Below are positions 1 to 15,399 of a stretch of DNA of 64,000 nt, in pieces. The stretch lies in NCBI GenBank assembly GCA_027257055.1, contig JAPVLO010000275.1:1364001-1428000 (forward strand), read 5' to 3'. The translations under genes were made by a program, and so were the position numbers. The first letter of the stretch is position 1; each line of letters opens with the position of its first letter. The DNA is from Cephalopachus bancanus (taxonomy: Eukaryota > Chordata > Mammalia > Primates > Tarsiidae). The notes beneath the pieces are model-generated. The model saw only the letters and a program-made list of their open reading frames with translations. It was not told where the DNA came from and made no database searches.

Positions 1-3000
1 GGTGGGCAGAGGTGTCAGTTTCAGGCAAAGTGCCCAGCTGTGACCCCAGTGTTCATTCACTCCTTGGCTGTGACTCAAAACCCCTCTTCAAATGCTCCAT
101 GCTCAGACAGGTACAGACTATACAGACACAGGATTCCGAGAAATAAAGCACCCTGGCAATTGCCCAGTGCCACCTTCAGTGTGGTGTCCGTCTAGTGAAA
201 TGATCCATTCCCACCTGTCAGAGCAAAATCTCACTCCATGCAAGTCTGCATCATATTTCTTACCGAAAATGAGTGGTTTGGTAATGTCCCGAAAAACCTC
301 CTGGTGATAAAATCTTTCTGGAATAAAGCAGAAGGAAATAGAGGAAATTACTTTGGTTTCAGCAATGACACAGGTGCTCATATAGTGCTCCTTCAAGTAT
401 AAAAATTTAAATGAGAGACTCTGAATTACCTGTAAAAGTGAACAGATTATAATTCTAATGAGATGATCAGAAATTGCCCTAAACAAATAATTAAGATGTT
501 TCTTTAGCCATTCATCACATAATTACTGCCTTAAGAACAACGTGTTGGGCAAATAAAGTGATGGCTTCTGCACCATTCTAAAAGGAGAATCTATCCGCAT
601 CTTAATGAAGTACCTCAAAGCCCTCATGAATATGTATTTTCCCGCAACAAAGCTTGACCCCACTGGCTTGCAGAGTCAATGACACTTTCAGACTGAGGCT
701 GACGTTCATGTGGGAGTGGGAGGGGAATGAAGGATGATTAAAGGAAAGAGAGAAGGAGGAGGACCACCTCCCCTTTCCAGTGCCAGTGTCTCAGCCCATC
801 CTTCCTCCTGAGCAAGATGGCTCCATAAAGAGAATGAGAAACAGACCACCAGGTCTCAGGCTTCCCTTGACTAGAGAAGTTTTGCACGTGACAGCTGAAG
901 AGAAAGGCCAACAGACCGCAGGGCCTCAAGGCCAGGCCCTCGGGTTGGATCAGGAATTCGTGTGGAGGGCAATAGAAGGTCAAGGGCAGGAAGCCGAGGT
1001 GGATCAAGAAGAGGGGCATTCATTTGTCCAAAACATCGTATCTAAATTCCTCTGTTCCATCCAGTTTGGCTAAAAACATATAGAGTTTATAAAGGACTTT
1101 CTTTGTTCTTTTCAAAACTACAGCAATGGCAGCTTCCTCTCTGGGGGCTCATCTGTTGGGACAGGCAGGGCTGGAAGCCCTTCATGAACAGCTGTGCTGC
1201 TTGGACAGTTCACCTTCAATCTGGTCCCGGGTCTGCATCACTAGTTGGGGCAAGGAAACAGGGCACAGATAGACCATGGCATCTATTTCATCATGAAGGT
1301 TTAATCTGGACATGGCACCATCACTTTTCAAATAAAGCCAGACAGTCTCTGTCGCTGTCATTTCCCTGAGCAGACATTTCAAGCAGAGGGTTTTAATTAG
1401 GAAATTTCTCTTAACTCCCCCCCACCCGCCGCAATGGCCTTGTGCAAATGCATCTGTTTCAGATACAAAGGAAATGACTGGATATCTCTGAGAGGTTGAG
1501 GATCTGTCCATTTTGACCAAGTCACCTGTTAAGAGAGCCAGAGAGCTAGAAATGGCTGCAGCTGGAAATGACTTGGCTCTTTTCAGGAGTAGCTTGACAT
1601 CTGCATTGTTATTCAATTTCTTTTCCAGGATATGGTGCTTAGGTTGTCTTTCAATGCCTGTTCCTGTGAGCTTCACAGATTCTGACCCTTCGCAAGGAGT
1701 CCTCTTTATCATGCCCAAAGTGAGCACCACACATAAAGCATTTCAGTCACACACACGCTTTCCAAAGCGGAGACAGTGTGGGCCGCTCGCTTCCTGTGTG
1801 AACATCAGCAACCCTCTCTCCCTGCCAGCCTCCATTGCATTGTGTATAAAACATGGCCAGAAAGAACCACTTCAGAGGTGCTTGGGAAGGTGAAAGGCAA
1901 TGAAGCCCGTAGAACACCACCTGGGACCACGTTAGTATCAAATAGTATTTCCCTCTTCACCGCTAAGCTCACCATCTGGGGTTCTTCAAAATAAGAAATT
2001 TTGGGGTCAGTGCATGAACCAAAGGATATCCAGCAGCAAGAGCCCTTTGCTGGGAGAGGCATGAGTGGGGCCTCAATTCCTTACTCTGGTACAAGTTAGC
2101 TCTGCAACCCCAAACAGATCTGTGAGCCCCTGTCCTCTTCAGACAGCCCCACCCAGCTCAGGGCAGTTAAGACCAGCCCAAGAAGGGGGGTGGGTGGCGG
2201 GGAAGAGTCAAAAACCTAGAAATTCTTCAGCGCCACTGTGTCCTCACCTCTTGTCTGCCCTGGAGTCATCTTTTCCCACTTGCTTCTGGCCCAGAAGCAC
2301 CTTAGGGAAACCCAGAGCCCTTCTGAGGACTCGCTTCCTGACCTGGGAGGCCTGCCCACGGCCTCCTTCCCTGGGGGAGGGAGCCACAGAGCTCCCTCTG
2401 CCTCCCCAGAGTCTGCGAGTCTCCTGAAAGGACAGTCTTATTCATCTGCATCCTGAGCGGCCCCCGCATGCTTCACAAAGGTCCCCAACAAAGGCACAGA
2501 ATCCTCACACCGCCCGGAACACGGCAGTACACTGTACCTTACGTAATGCCTTTCCATAAGAGGAAGCAGGCCCACATCTTCACTCAATTTAGAATCGGGT
2601 TTTCAATGTCTATTTATAGGCACACACAACCAGCCCTTGTGGATGGCAGAGGAATTGGGCCTCTGGGCCCATGGCCACAACCACTCATTTGCATTCCTTT
2701 CATGTTTATCTCCTCTAATTTCCCAGCAGCATTTTAACTCAAAAGCAAGGTCACCTAGCACTTGGACCCAGCACCACTTTTCATTTTCTCTAGAGAAAAA
2801 TATTAATTTTCTTTTCCGGGCATGGGTGCCCTGTCCCCGCCCTCTCCAGGGCCCTGTGCCTGCATTGGTTAAAGCGGAGTTGTGTTGTTGGATGACCTGT
2901 GTCTCCCTGACAGGCGGGCCACCTTAGAGACATGCCCCACAAGGTCGTGAGACCCAAGAAGCTCTTTGGGGGGCAGCTGGCCGTCTCTCCAGCTAGCTCT

Positions 3001-3639
3001 GAGTCACCAGCCAGCCAGGCACATTGTGGGAGGGCCGACTCTGCCCTAGCGGCCAGAAGGAACACAGAGAATCAAACACTGCTCAGAATGCCTGGGTTTT
3101 TCAGACTGGCCTGGCCATTCCTACATCTGCCAAACACATCTTCTCCATCCTCTTTTCACCCCACTGGAGGCAACAAGGACCAGGTCACTTCCCCAGTGCC
3201 CCTTGGCCACTGTGATTGGACAGAAATGCCAGGACCTGCTCTTCTCTAACCATTTTTGGAATAATCTCCTAATCCTTCTCAATCTCCAGGCTAGAATTTA
3301 AATATGCAAGTCTCCCCCGTGAGATTAAAGCACTCTGCTCTCCAAGTTGCTTGCCCATTCACTGGCCTGTGTCTTTGTTTAGGGGTTTGGGGTAGGTTTG
3401 TTCTGCAGCCCAGCTTCCTAGGAGGGACATGCAAACGAAAAGCTGCAGCAGCTCAGGGATGTCCTTTTTTCAGTCCACATAGCAACAGCTGGGTTCTCCA
3501 GTGTGTAGGAGCCCAGCTCTGGGAACCAGTACAGAAGGAAAGGAAGACCTCGCCTCCAGCCCTGAGTCTACAGCAGAACTCGGTGACAGACAGCACGTCC
3601 AATAAACAGCCCCCGGCTACCTGACTTCAAACACCATGC

Positions 3640-3900
3640 ACAATGCTCGGTTCCCTCATGAGTATTGTGCTGAGGCTGTTGGCATTTGGTTACAGGACTC
3701 ATTAATTTTCCCATAGGATACCATTACAGCTGCCATCATAGGGTCTGTATTATTCTACCTGCACATTTCTGGCAATAAATTGGGCCTGTGGTCTAACAGA
3801 GCCTTTTAAATGCCATGTTCCCAGGGACCTTGGAGGCTAACAGAAATGCTAAATATTCCTTAAAGTGGACGGTTCATAAACTTACTGAGTACCTTTGATT
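3640..3900. promoter_or_regulatory. Candidate conserved non-coding element
   Basis: An AT-rich block that is not simple sequence and has no repeat signature, with homeodomain-like cores (for example ATTAATTTTCCC and CAATAAATTG) and dense short motifs. Seen: composition and motifs only. Conservation is an inference and cannot be judged from one genome. Confidence 0.2.
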
Positions 3901-5339
3901 GTTATGTCAGGGGAGTTGGTGGGAGATCCCAGATCCAGAAATGATCCTCAGGGCTCCACAGTGGCCCAAGTGGTTGGGGAGGGGCCTATAAAAGGAAGCC
4001 ACTTGGACTAAGAAAACGTTAACAGACCCCCAACAGGGCAGCCGTCCAAACCAGGAGATGACAGCCCTGGAGCACAGGCAGGCACAGGGGCTGATGAACG
4101 GGGTGGAAATCAATTTCTCTAAGCATTTTCTCAGCAAAGTTAAGGCAACACTCACAGCTTTACAGACTCCCAGACCCGGAAGTTTTCCCAGCAGGGTGCC
4201 TGGGTATGAGGAGAGAGAGAATGGACAAGATGGAAGTGGCCAGTGAAGAGGCAGGAAGACTGGGTGGAGTCAAGAAGTCTGATCTTAGGGAAACAGTGGA
4301 CTCTCCCTCAGAGTGGCAAGGGAGCCCTGCCACATGTCACAATCACATATCTCACTCTAGCTGACCCCAGACCTATAGGCTGGATTTTCTTGGGCAACCT
4401 TGCACATAGTCAGGGGCTGGGAACTGGACACACAGGCTAGAGAATATCAGATATACTATGCTTGGATCTAGAACCAGTGGGATTTGGTAAGCAATAATAA
4501 CCTGGATTCAGTGAAACACTAGTTGACAGGAGGCTCTGGCCACACTAAGCAGAGGTCTTGGGATGGGGCTGAAAGGGTCCCTGCAGAGCACTGCTGTCAC
4601 AATGACGGGGAAAGGATCAGGGTGCATCAGAGGCAGAACATCGCCCCAGTGCATGATCACCTTGGGTGCAGTACCAGCCCAATGACTGCAGCCAGCACCA
4701 AAAGCTAGATATTCATGGAACTGTCAGCACTGTGGCATGAGGAAAAACTCGGAACGGCAGTTCATGCTCACGTGACCTCCGTGGGCCAGCTGGACTACAT
4801 AGGGCTCACTTGCACACAGCGGCCTCCCAGAGGGGGCCAGGCAGCTGGCAGAGGTCAGCATTTCACAGGTCAGCTTTGACCACAGGGGGGCCTTCTGTGA
4901 CTTGGTCTGCCCTCAGCCCACTTCCCCAAGAGAGATGCCATGAGATGGTGATGACCCACAGGTGTGGCTGGAACCACAGAACACCCAGGACGGAATTTCA
5001 GGGGCAGGGGGAAATGGATGCTACCTCAGACCAGGATATATGTTGATTGTTGTGAGACTGGGGGCGGAAGTCTGTCACTTCCTGATGGGACACACACGGA
5101 CACTGCTCTGCTGAGACAGGCAGAGCAGGATCCTTCCAGGGCAAGGACAGCAAAGGGGGCCCAGAAACCACTCCAAGAACTGACCGCAGACCAGTTACAG
5201 CAGGGAGAGGGCTGGACTCAGAGAGAGGTTCCTGGTCTGCAGGGCCAGATGGGGAGGACAGCACCCTGGTGTCAGTGGGAGGGGTTGGAAGACAGTAACA
5301 GTAAAACTGGGTATGCTCCAGCCTGAGCAGATCCAAAGT

Positions 5340-5700
5340 GCTGTTTATAGGTAAAATTTAAACCTCTGAAAAACTGAACTCCTAAGCTGGCCACAAGGTA
5401 AAGTGCTCAAATGCTAACAACTCCATTTATAAATACAGGCATGTAGTATTTTTCTCCTTCTGGGCAAGTAGCTGCATCTTTAGAATAAAAAGCTCAAACC
5501 TCAAGACTCTCATTTGTGCAAATGTTTTGGGAACAAACTGGATTTCAAGTTATTCTTCAAAGGTCTCAATGTTTCAAACACGATTGTTTTGTTTGGGAAG
5601 GTGGCTGTTAAGCACACTATTTAAAAATACTAAGAATAATGTAACAAATTGCTATCAGTAAAACAATCAAAAATCTCTGTTCTTGGAAACTTAGCCTTCA
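5340..5700. promoter_or_regulatory. Candidate conserved non-coding element
   Basis: An AT-rich, non-repetitive block with MEF2-like AT cores (CTATTTAAAAATAC near 5618, CCATTTATAAATAC near 5423). No reading frame of note. The regulatory reading is an inference from texture only. Confidence 0.18.
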
Positions 5701-6879
5701 AGGACCAGCAGCCAGGAGACACAAAGGACGGGTGACATTCTGCCACCAGATCCTCACCTTCTGCTCCAGATCTGAGTGCAGCACCTGGGCGATTAGGTCA
5801 CTGAGTGGGGACCAATTCCAAGGAGACTGTTTGCTTCCTCTTCACGGGCTTGTGCCGCCACTCCAAAGGCGGAGTTGGGGGTCAGACGTGGAGTATTTCG
5901 ATCTGCTGCAAAACTCAGGAATTTTATCTCAAACCAAACTGGCTTTTCGAGCTCAGAAATTTGCTATAGAACCAAACATTTCATATCTCTAGCTTTATCA
6001 CTTTTTCCATGTTGTTTTTGCATAAAATTTTATGAGGCTCTCCCACGTAATCTTAGGAGTTCCCTACAGTGGTGTTGAGCTAATTAATTTAATTTGGGTT
6101 GACACTAAACATGACCTGTCCTAACTGTTCTTTAATCTTGGATGGTCTGTCCCTGCAAGGCCCACGATATGGCATGGACAGAAACACAGACCCCTGAGCC
6201 CTTCTTGGCAGAGATACTTACCCTACCATCTCTGCCATTATTCTTCAATGATTCTCTATATTACCCAATCTTGTTTTCTGGAGTTCTTGCATGGTTTTGG
6301 GGGATCAGGAGACAGTGTGACTCTGAGGTGCTAAGAACTCCACGCTGAGACTGCTCCTGTCACAGGATGGACAAGGATCCCTGTAAGAGGCCAGGGTGAA
6401 GGGGAAGGGAAGGTCTGCTGGTGGGATCAGCCTGTCCACATCCGGCCCCAGGGAGTGCAGGGCTGGTGGAGGGCTTACTCAGGACCTCCCCCTGCCTCTG
6501 CCTGGATTTCCTCCTCATTAGTATTCTCTCCTAAGCAAATGAGACTTCTATTTCTGCCTGAGGAGCCTGATGCCTTCCAATTCCCAGGCGTCCCCTGGAG
6601 GGGGGCTGGAATTTCATTTTCTATTCAGGCAGCTCAGGGACGAAACGAGGACTGTCCAGAAGGCTGACAGCCAGAGTGAAGCAGCGCCTGCCAATCTCCT
6701 CAGATGAGAACACAGAGCTCACTCAGGCGGGCAAGGCAGGCACGCCCACACAACATGGCCCATGCAACCATGCAGGGCAGGGCACAGCAAAGTATTCTTA
6801 CTCCATGTCGTGCCTATTCTGACAGACACAGACTGCTTCACAGATTCAAGCTTCTTCACCCTCCCATCCCCACTGTGGG

Positions 6880-7023
6880 TAGCAGTCATCTCCATTTTAC
6901 AGATGAGGAAACTGAGGCACATACAGCTTAAGTAGCGTGCACAAGGCTGCACAGGAAGTGCTGGAGCCAGGACTAAATCCTGGCAGTGTGGTCCCAGAGT
7001 CCACACTCTTAGAACCTACATTA
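6880..7023 (-). repeat. MIR SINE (antisense)
   Basis: Contains the MIR core in antisense orientation: CCATTTTACAGATGAGGAAA, then CTGAGGCAC, an AAGTAG..GCACAAGG stretch matching the usual AAGTAACTTGCCCAAGG, and the GGAGCCAGGACT..AATCC region. MIRs are old tRNA-derived SINEs shared by mammals; this copy is degenerate and has no function of its own to suggest. Confidence 0.85.
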
Positions 7024-7078
7024 TGCTGAGAGGAAGAAAAGGGAAAACATATTTATAGTGCATAAACCAAACAAAGGA

Positions 7079-7760
7079 TTAGACTAGCCAATAAGAAAAT
7101 GGAGAAAAAAGTGCAAAAGGTATGACCAGTAATTCACAGAACAACAAACATATGAGATATATATGAAAAAAAAGTGTATATATATATATATATATATGCA
7201 TATATATATATGCATATATATATGTATGAAAAAATATGGAAAGATGTTCAGCCGCAATGACAGGCAAGGAAATGCAAATTAAACACCTCTGTAGATAACA
7301 CTTTCACCAACTGACAAAAATTTAGAATGTCTGACAATGCCAAGTGTTGTCAATGAAAAGAAGAGGAAGCTCATACACTACTGGTGGAAATGCTCATCAG
7401 TATGCCCACCCGCTTTGGATACAATTGAGTTGCTTTTAGGAAATTTGAAGATTCAAGAACTCTATCCCCAGCAATTCCAGCTTTGCTGAATCTTCCAGAC
7501 AAATCCAGCTCCTGTTCACAGAGAGATGCACACCTGAGTACCCTGACAGCCTTGTTTGTAACAGCAAGAAACTGGAAACTACCTAAACATCCATCAGTGG
7601 AGAGTGACAAATAGCTCATGTTCATACAATGAAATACCACATGGCAGTGGAAAAGTATGAACTACTACTACATGTTTTCACACAGGTAAATCTCATAAAC
7701 ATCTTTAAGCAAAATAGGCACATACAGAAAAACATACAATTTGATATTTACATAATTCTT
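7079..7760 (+). mobile_element. Old L1 fragment (ORF2 3' part)
   Basis: The text runs like decayed L1 ORF2 3' sequence: AGCCAATAAGAAAATGG, GGAAATGCAAATTAAA, GTGTTGTCAATGAA, CTCATACACTACTGGTGG, and a later AACATCCATCAGTGGA. No reading frame survives. An A/T microsatellite has expanded inside it. The exact L1M subfamily cannot be set by eye; a HAL1-type element is an alternative. Confidence 0.75.
7174..7228. repeat. (TA)n microsatellite with TGCATA interruptions
   Basis: A run of TA dinucleotides interrupted twice by TGCATA, lying inside the L1 fragment. Such alternating tracts are unstable and probably length-polymorphic. Confidence 0.95.
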
Positions 7761-7869
7761 AAAGACAAAAGGCAAAAATAATAGGCATAAGTGCACTTAT
7801 AAATGCAGTCAGATGTAAATAAGCACCAAGAAGATGCAGTCAGGGAGGAGCTCCAGCTGCACAGTCTTT

Positions 7870-8335
7870 GTGGTGCCGTAAAATATGTCCACAAGTCCTT
7901 TGATATTCTCTTTAAAAAGTGGAGCCTACTCCCTCTCTCCCTGGACTTAGTGACTTGCTTCTAGTGAATGGAAGTAAGCAGAAATGACAGTGTGTGACTG
8001 CTGAGGCCAGGTCATAAAGCGCACTGTGGCTTCCTCTTTACTCTCCCGGGCCACTCAGGCTGAGGGAGCCAGCACCGTGCTGTGAGGACACTCAAGCAGC
8101 CCTGTGGCAGAGAACTGAGGCTCCTGCCAGCCAACAGCCGCATGAAGTACATCTCCAGCCCCAGTCAAGGCTTCAGATGCCCGTCCACATCTTTACCCTG
8201 AGCAAGAACCACCCAGATAATCTGCTTCCAGATTCCTGACCCATGGACTATATGTGTGAGGTAATAAATGTTGACTGTTTCATACTGCTAAATTTTGGCA
8301 TAATTTGTTACACAGAAATAGTTAACCAATATAGC
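7870..8335 (+). mobile_element. MLT1-class MaLR solo LTR
   Basis: Follows the MLT1 LTR closely: CTGGACTTAGTGACTTGCTT early on, CTGTGGCTTCC, GAGGACACTCAAGCAGCCCT, CCAGCCCCAGTCAAG, GAACCACCCAGATAA, GATTCCTGACCCA, and the 3' AATAAATG..GTTTCATACTGCTAA with ATTTGTTACACAG. Direct orientation, nearly full length, no internal retroviral sequence attached, so read as a solo LTR. Confidence 0.88.
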
Positions 8336-8404
8336 AATATTCTCTACCTTAAGGCAGATTTTGGATACTTAGGTGTTCATCCCATTATTCTTTTTACCTT
8401 TCTG

Positions 8405-8765
8405 TATGCTGCTGTGGACTCAGGGTGTCCCTTCCCCTGCCCCAACCCAAATTCACATGTTGGAACCTAATTTCCAAAGTGATGGTGCAGACTTTGGGAG
8501 ACGGTTATGTCATGAGGGTTGAGCCCTTGAGAATGGGATTAGTGCCCTTGGAAAAGACACCAGACAGTCCCCAGCACCTTCCACCAAGTGAGGACACAGT
8601 GAGAAGATGCCGTCTATGAACCAGGAAGCCCTCAGCGAACACTAAACCTGCCAGCGCCTTGATCTTGGACTTCCAGTCTCCAGAACCATGAGAAATAAAT
8701 ATCTGCTGTTTATAAGCACCCAGCCTATGGTATTTTGTTAGAGCAGCCTGGACAGACTAAAATAT
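8405..8765 (+). mobile_element. MLT1A/B-type MaLR solo LTR
   Basis: A second MaLR LTR of another subfamily: AAATTCACATGTTGGAACC, GACTTTGGGAGACGG, GTCATGAGGGTTGAGCCC, GAATGGGATTAGTGCCCT, GCCGTCTATGAACCAGGAAG, CCTTGATCTTGGACTTCCAG, and 3' GGTATTTTGTTAGAGCAGCC. It lies about 70 bp from the upstream MLT1 in the same orientation, but the two differ in sequence, so they are not two LTRs of one provirus. Confidence 0.88.
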
Positions 8766-9110
8766 ATGCTGAATCTTTTATAATAGAAACGTAATCCTAA
8801 AGACTAACTTTAAAATGAGAAAGAAAAACGGAGTGACCAATAGTGACCCACTGAGTATGAGCTGCGACAGTGGTATTCCTTCTCACAGAACAAGGACGTC
8901 CTGAAACAAGTGTGTATAAAGAGCAGGTATCCACTGTGACACTCGGGAGGGCTGGAGTACCAGAAGTCACTGCTGCTACTGACAGGAAATGCTGTCTGTC
9001 ACATTCATTCCCCAGTTAGTGAGTCCTAAATTTGAACAGGCTCAGTTCTCCAGTTAACAGTCACAGATGATGGGTAATGACAGGCAGGGACACACAATAG
9101 GCATGCATTC

Positions 9111-9158
9111 CATCCTTCTGGGTGATCATCCTTTTGGGTAATCATCCTTTTGAGTGGC
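9111..9158. repeat. Three tandem copies of a 16-bp unit
   Basis: CATCCTTCTGGGTGAT, CATCCTTTTGGGTAAT and CATCCTTTTGAGTGGC follow each other without gaps. The middle copy differs from each neighbour at a few bases, so this is an old short tandem expansion. Confidence 0.9.
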
Positions 9159-9471
9159 TTCTCTCCTCAGGGAGATAAGAAACTTAGAGAAGCCTCTCTG
9201 TGGGCTGGAAAGTCATGGGAACTATAATTGGACAGGGCAGGGGGGTAGAAGGATTTACTGCACTAAGATCTTAAAATAGGGAGACTTTTATAGGCTAAAC
9301 AAGTATGTACTAGTGCCTGTGGGACAGAGCAGCACGTCCCTGGTGATCTTCCTGGAATGGGGGGTATTTGGCAACACTCAGGGTGGCCCAGTACTGAGGC
9401 TCTTCCCAGATCTTGAAGTCATCAGGGAATGGCAGGACTGCTAAGAAGCCAGGGTCTGGTCAACAGCATGT

Positions 9472-9508
9472 CTTTCTGTCTGTCTGTCTTTCTCTCTCTC
9501 TCTCTTTA
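9472..9508. repeat. Pyrimidine simple repeat (TCTG)n(TC)n
   Basis: Short TCTG repeats run directly into a TC dinucleotide tract. Low-complexity, likely length-variable. Confidence 0.9.
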
Positions 9509-9547
9509 CTTCAGGTCTGGAAAGTGGAAGTGCATTTCACTCCTTAG

Positions 9548-9601
9548 AACCGGTGAAGTGGTCAGAGCCAACTGATCCAGTTATAGCAGCTGGAACCGGT
9601 T
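9548..9601. promoter_or_regulatory. Pair of Grainyhead-like sites
   Basis: AACCGGTG at 9548-9555 and the perfect palindrome AACCGGTT at 9594-9601 lie 46 bp apart. AACCGGTT is the core bound by Grainyhead-like (GRHL/TFCP2) factors. Both contain a CpG, which makes chance retention of two less likely. Occupancy is not shown by sequence. Confidence 0.35.
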
Positions 9602-11277
9602 TGGTCCAGCAGACCCAGACTGTATCAATCCCAAAAAGCCACCCTAGAACTGCTGAAGGTCACTTAGCTTAAATCCTTTCCAAGAGCATAAATCCAAGAG
9701 ATGTGCTCTTTCCCTCCATTTGCTCATTCCAAGAAAAACGATGTCCAAAATCCATTTTAATTGAAACAACCACTTTTCTCACCACAATCTGACAACTGAC
9801 ATAGCCATACTGCTGGATCTCTCCCACTCTTGCTTTCCTTTCTGAGAAATACTCAGCAGGGGTGGCAGAAGAGTTGAAGCCCCCCTGTTCATGTTCTCCT
9901 CTGATCTTGACTTGGGGAAATGACCATGGAGAATCTGGACCCGGATTTTGGTTTTCATTCTTTGCCACACTCTGGCTGGTGGACTAAGGGGCAAGCCGTG
10001 GAGGGGCTATGTGGGATGTGTGGATACTGGAGGACTCTCTGAGAGCACTGTGTGCTGGTATCCCGGCACGTGCTCAGCCCGTGCCAATGCAGGGCCATGC
10101 AGTGCCAGGGCCACCCTGCCTCCTTCTCGTTTCCAGGCCCGTCCAGACACAAGCCTGAAGGCTGTGACGCCTCTAAACTTCTCTGCCACAGCCACCTCAA
10201 GCTTGGCCCTGTGGCAGGATCCCGGACAGCTGGGACGGCGGCCCAGCCTGTCATTGAGTACTGAGCCAAGCCACACTGCACTCCAGGCAGCTCCCCAACC
10301 TCTCGGAAATGGCAGGAGAGAGGGAGGGAGGGGTAGAGACAGAGAGAAAGAGAGACCACAATTTTCTGCTAATGACCTGTGACCACAGCACATCCCTCCA
10401 CTGCGGTTGGGTTTCCCAGGAGAAGGCAATATTCTGCCTTGGGGTACTAGGGCGTGTCCTACCTAGTAGGTGAAGGAGCTCGGCTGCCTGCAGAGCTGAC
10501 CCCAGGCCAGATCCCTCCAACCTATCCTAGAGTGACTTGGTAGCTTCTCACCTGCTGCTGAGTAGGTGGGTGGGTGGAGGCATGAGCTGACACCCCTCCC
10601 CAGGGTCATCTTGTTCACTAAGCCACATGACCTGGAAGCTTCCACATCCCATGCCAGCCTCAAAGAGAAAAGTCAAATTCGCATTTGGGTTTCTTCAGTG
10701 GGCTAGAAGAGATTCCAGAAAATAACATATTGGCAAACGCTGAAAAGAAACATAAAACTGCCATGCATGGCCCTGAGACTGAATATTAGAACAGGACCTT
10801 AGCAGCGTCCTCCTTGTCAACAGTAAAACCAATTACTCGCCTGCTACACATGTGCCACAAATACACGTCCTCTCAGCTGGAAAATTAAGGCAAGGAAATG
10901 AATTTCATTTTCCAAACAGGGCTCTATTCAGGCAAGGACCATGTTGCATGTCACCTCCCCACATGACAGCTGTGTAAAGCACCCAGGGAGATGGTGGCTG
11001 GGTTGGAACCATTTTGCAGGAATATTTACGCCTTCTAGACCTCAGTGTTCATGCAGGTCATCCAAGTCATCTGGACAAAAGGTCAGTGATGTCACGACAG
11101 GGTCTGCACCAGGGGGATCCCTTGGCCAACTTGCAGAGTAGGGACATGGGCGTGCAACAAGCAATGACTTCCTGTTTCATCAAGTTACCCCTCACCCTGA
11201 TACAACTGTGAACTCCATGGGCACCATGACTTCAATCCAAATGCAAGGCTGCCTTTGGTTTTAATAATGTATTTCAT

Positions 11278-14937
<3,660 letters not shown>

Positions 14938-15275
14938 TGCTGAGGACTGAATGTTTATATGGCCCCCAATTCAGATGTTGAAGCCTAATCCCCAGTGTGA
15001 TGGTATTAGGAGGGAGAGACTTTGGGAAGTAATTAGGTCTTGAGGGTAGAGCCCTCACGAATGGATTAGAAGGAGGAACACATGAGCTTGTTCTCTCTCC
15101 CACCTGAGGACACAGCAAGGTGGCTGTCTGCAAATCATGCAGACTCCTCACCAGGAGTCACCAGCACCTTGATCTTGGACGCCCTAGCCTTCAGAACTGT
15201 GAGGAATAAATGTCTGTTATTTAAACCAGCCTACAGTATTTTTGTTACAGCAGTCTGAAATAAAACAGACTCACA
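14938..15275 (+). mobile_element. MLT1A-type MaLR solo LTR
   Basis: GAATGTTTATATGGCCCCCA, GATGTTGAAGCCTAATCCCC, AGTGTGATGGTATTAGGAGG, TAGAGCCCTCACGAATGG, GAGGACACAGCAAGG, CACCTTGATCTTGGACGCC and AACTGTGAGGAATAAATGTC in order. This is the same family as the LTR at 8405-8765, but diverged from it, so an independent old insertion. Confidence 0.88.
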
Positions 15276-15399
15276 CACTCACAAATAAGAAAAATGGTAG
15301 TGCTGAAAGAAATCAACCAGTGAGGTAAGGTTTATTTCCCTAGTCTAAATAGATTTTAACTATTAAGGAAATTCAATTTGTGGCTAAAAATCTGTCCAA

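Larger units (their letters stand above)
1..6879. other. Single-copy-looking DNA, no gene recognised
   Basis: I found no interspersed repeat, RNA gene or exon I can support here. Composition is mixed, with several short open frames on both strands; the longest (antisense, 1182-1730) has no recognisable domain. Two AT-rich blocks with a conserved-element look (about 3640-3900 and 5340-5700) are listed separately. It could hold introns, regulatory DNA or repeats too old to see by eye. Confidence 0.5.
8766..11277. other. Single-copy-looking DNA
   Basis: No gene or interspersed repeat recognised. It holds a 3 x 16 bp tandem repeat, a short pyrimidine tract, a pair of Grainyhead-like palindromes (all listed separately) and a purine-rich patch near 10311-10360. 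Both strands carry open frames up to 144 codons around 9950-10430 (one sense, several antisense), all without domains. Confidence 0.5.

Noticed and set aside
1182..1730. 182-codon antisense frame as a gene
   Set aside because: No recognisable domain and no supporting exon context; the sense strand also has an overlapping 126-codon frame. Kept only as an unexplained frame.
7870..8765. Two LTRs of one provirus
   Set aside because: The two LTRs belong to different MLT1 subfamilies and have no internal region between them.
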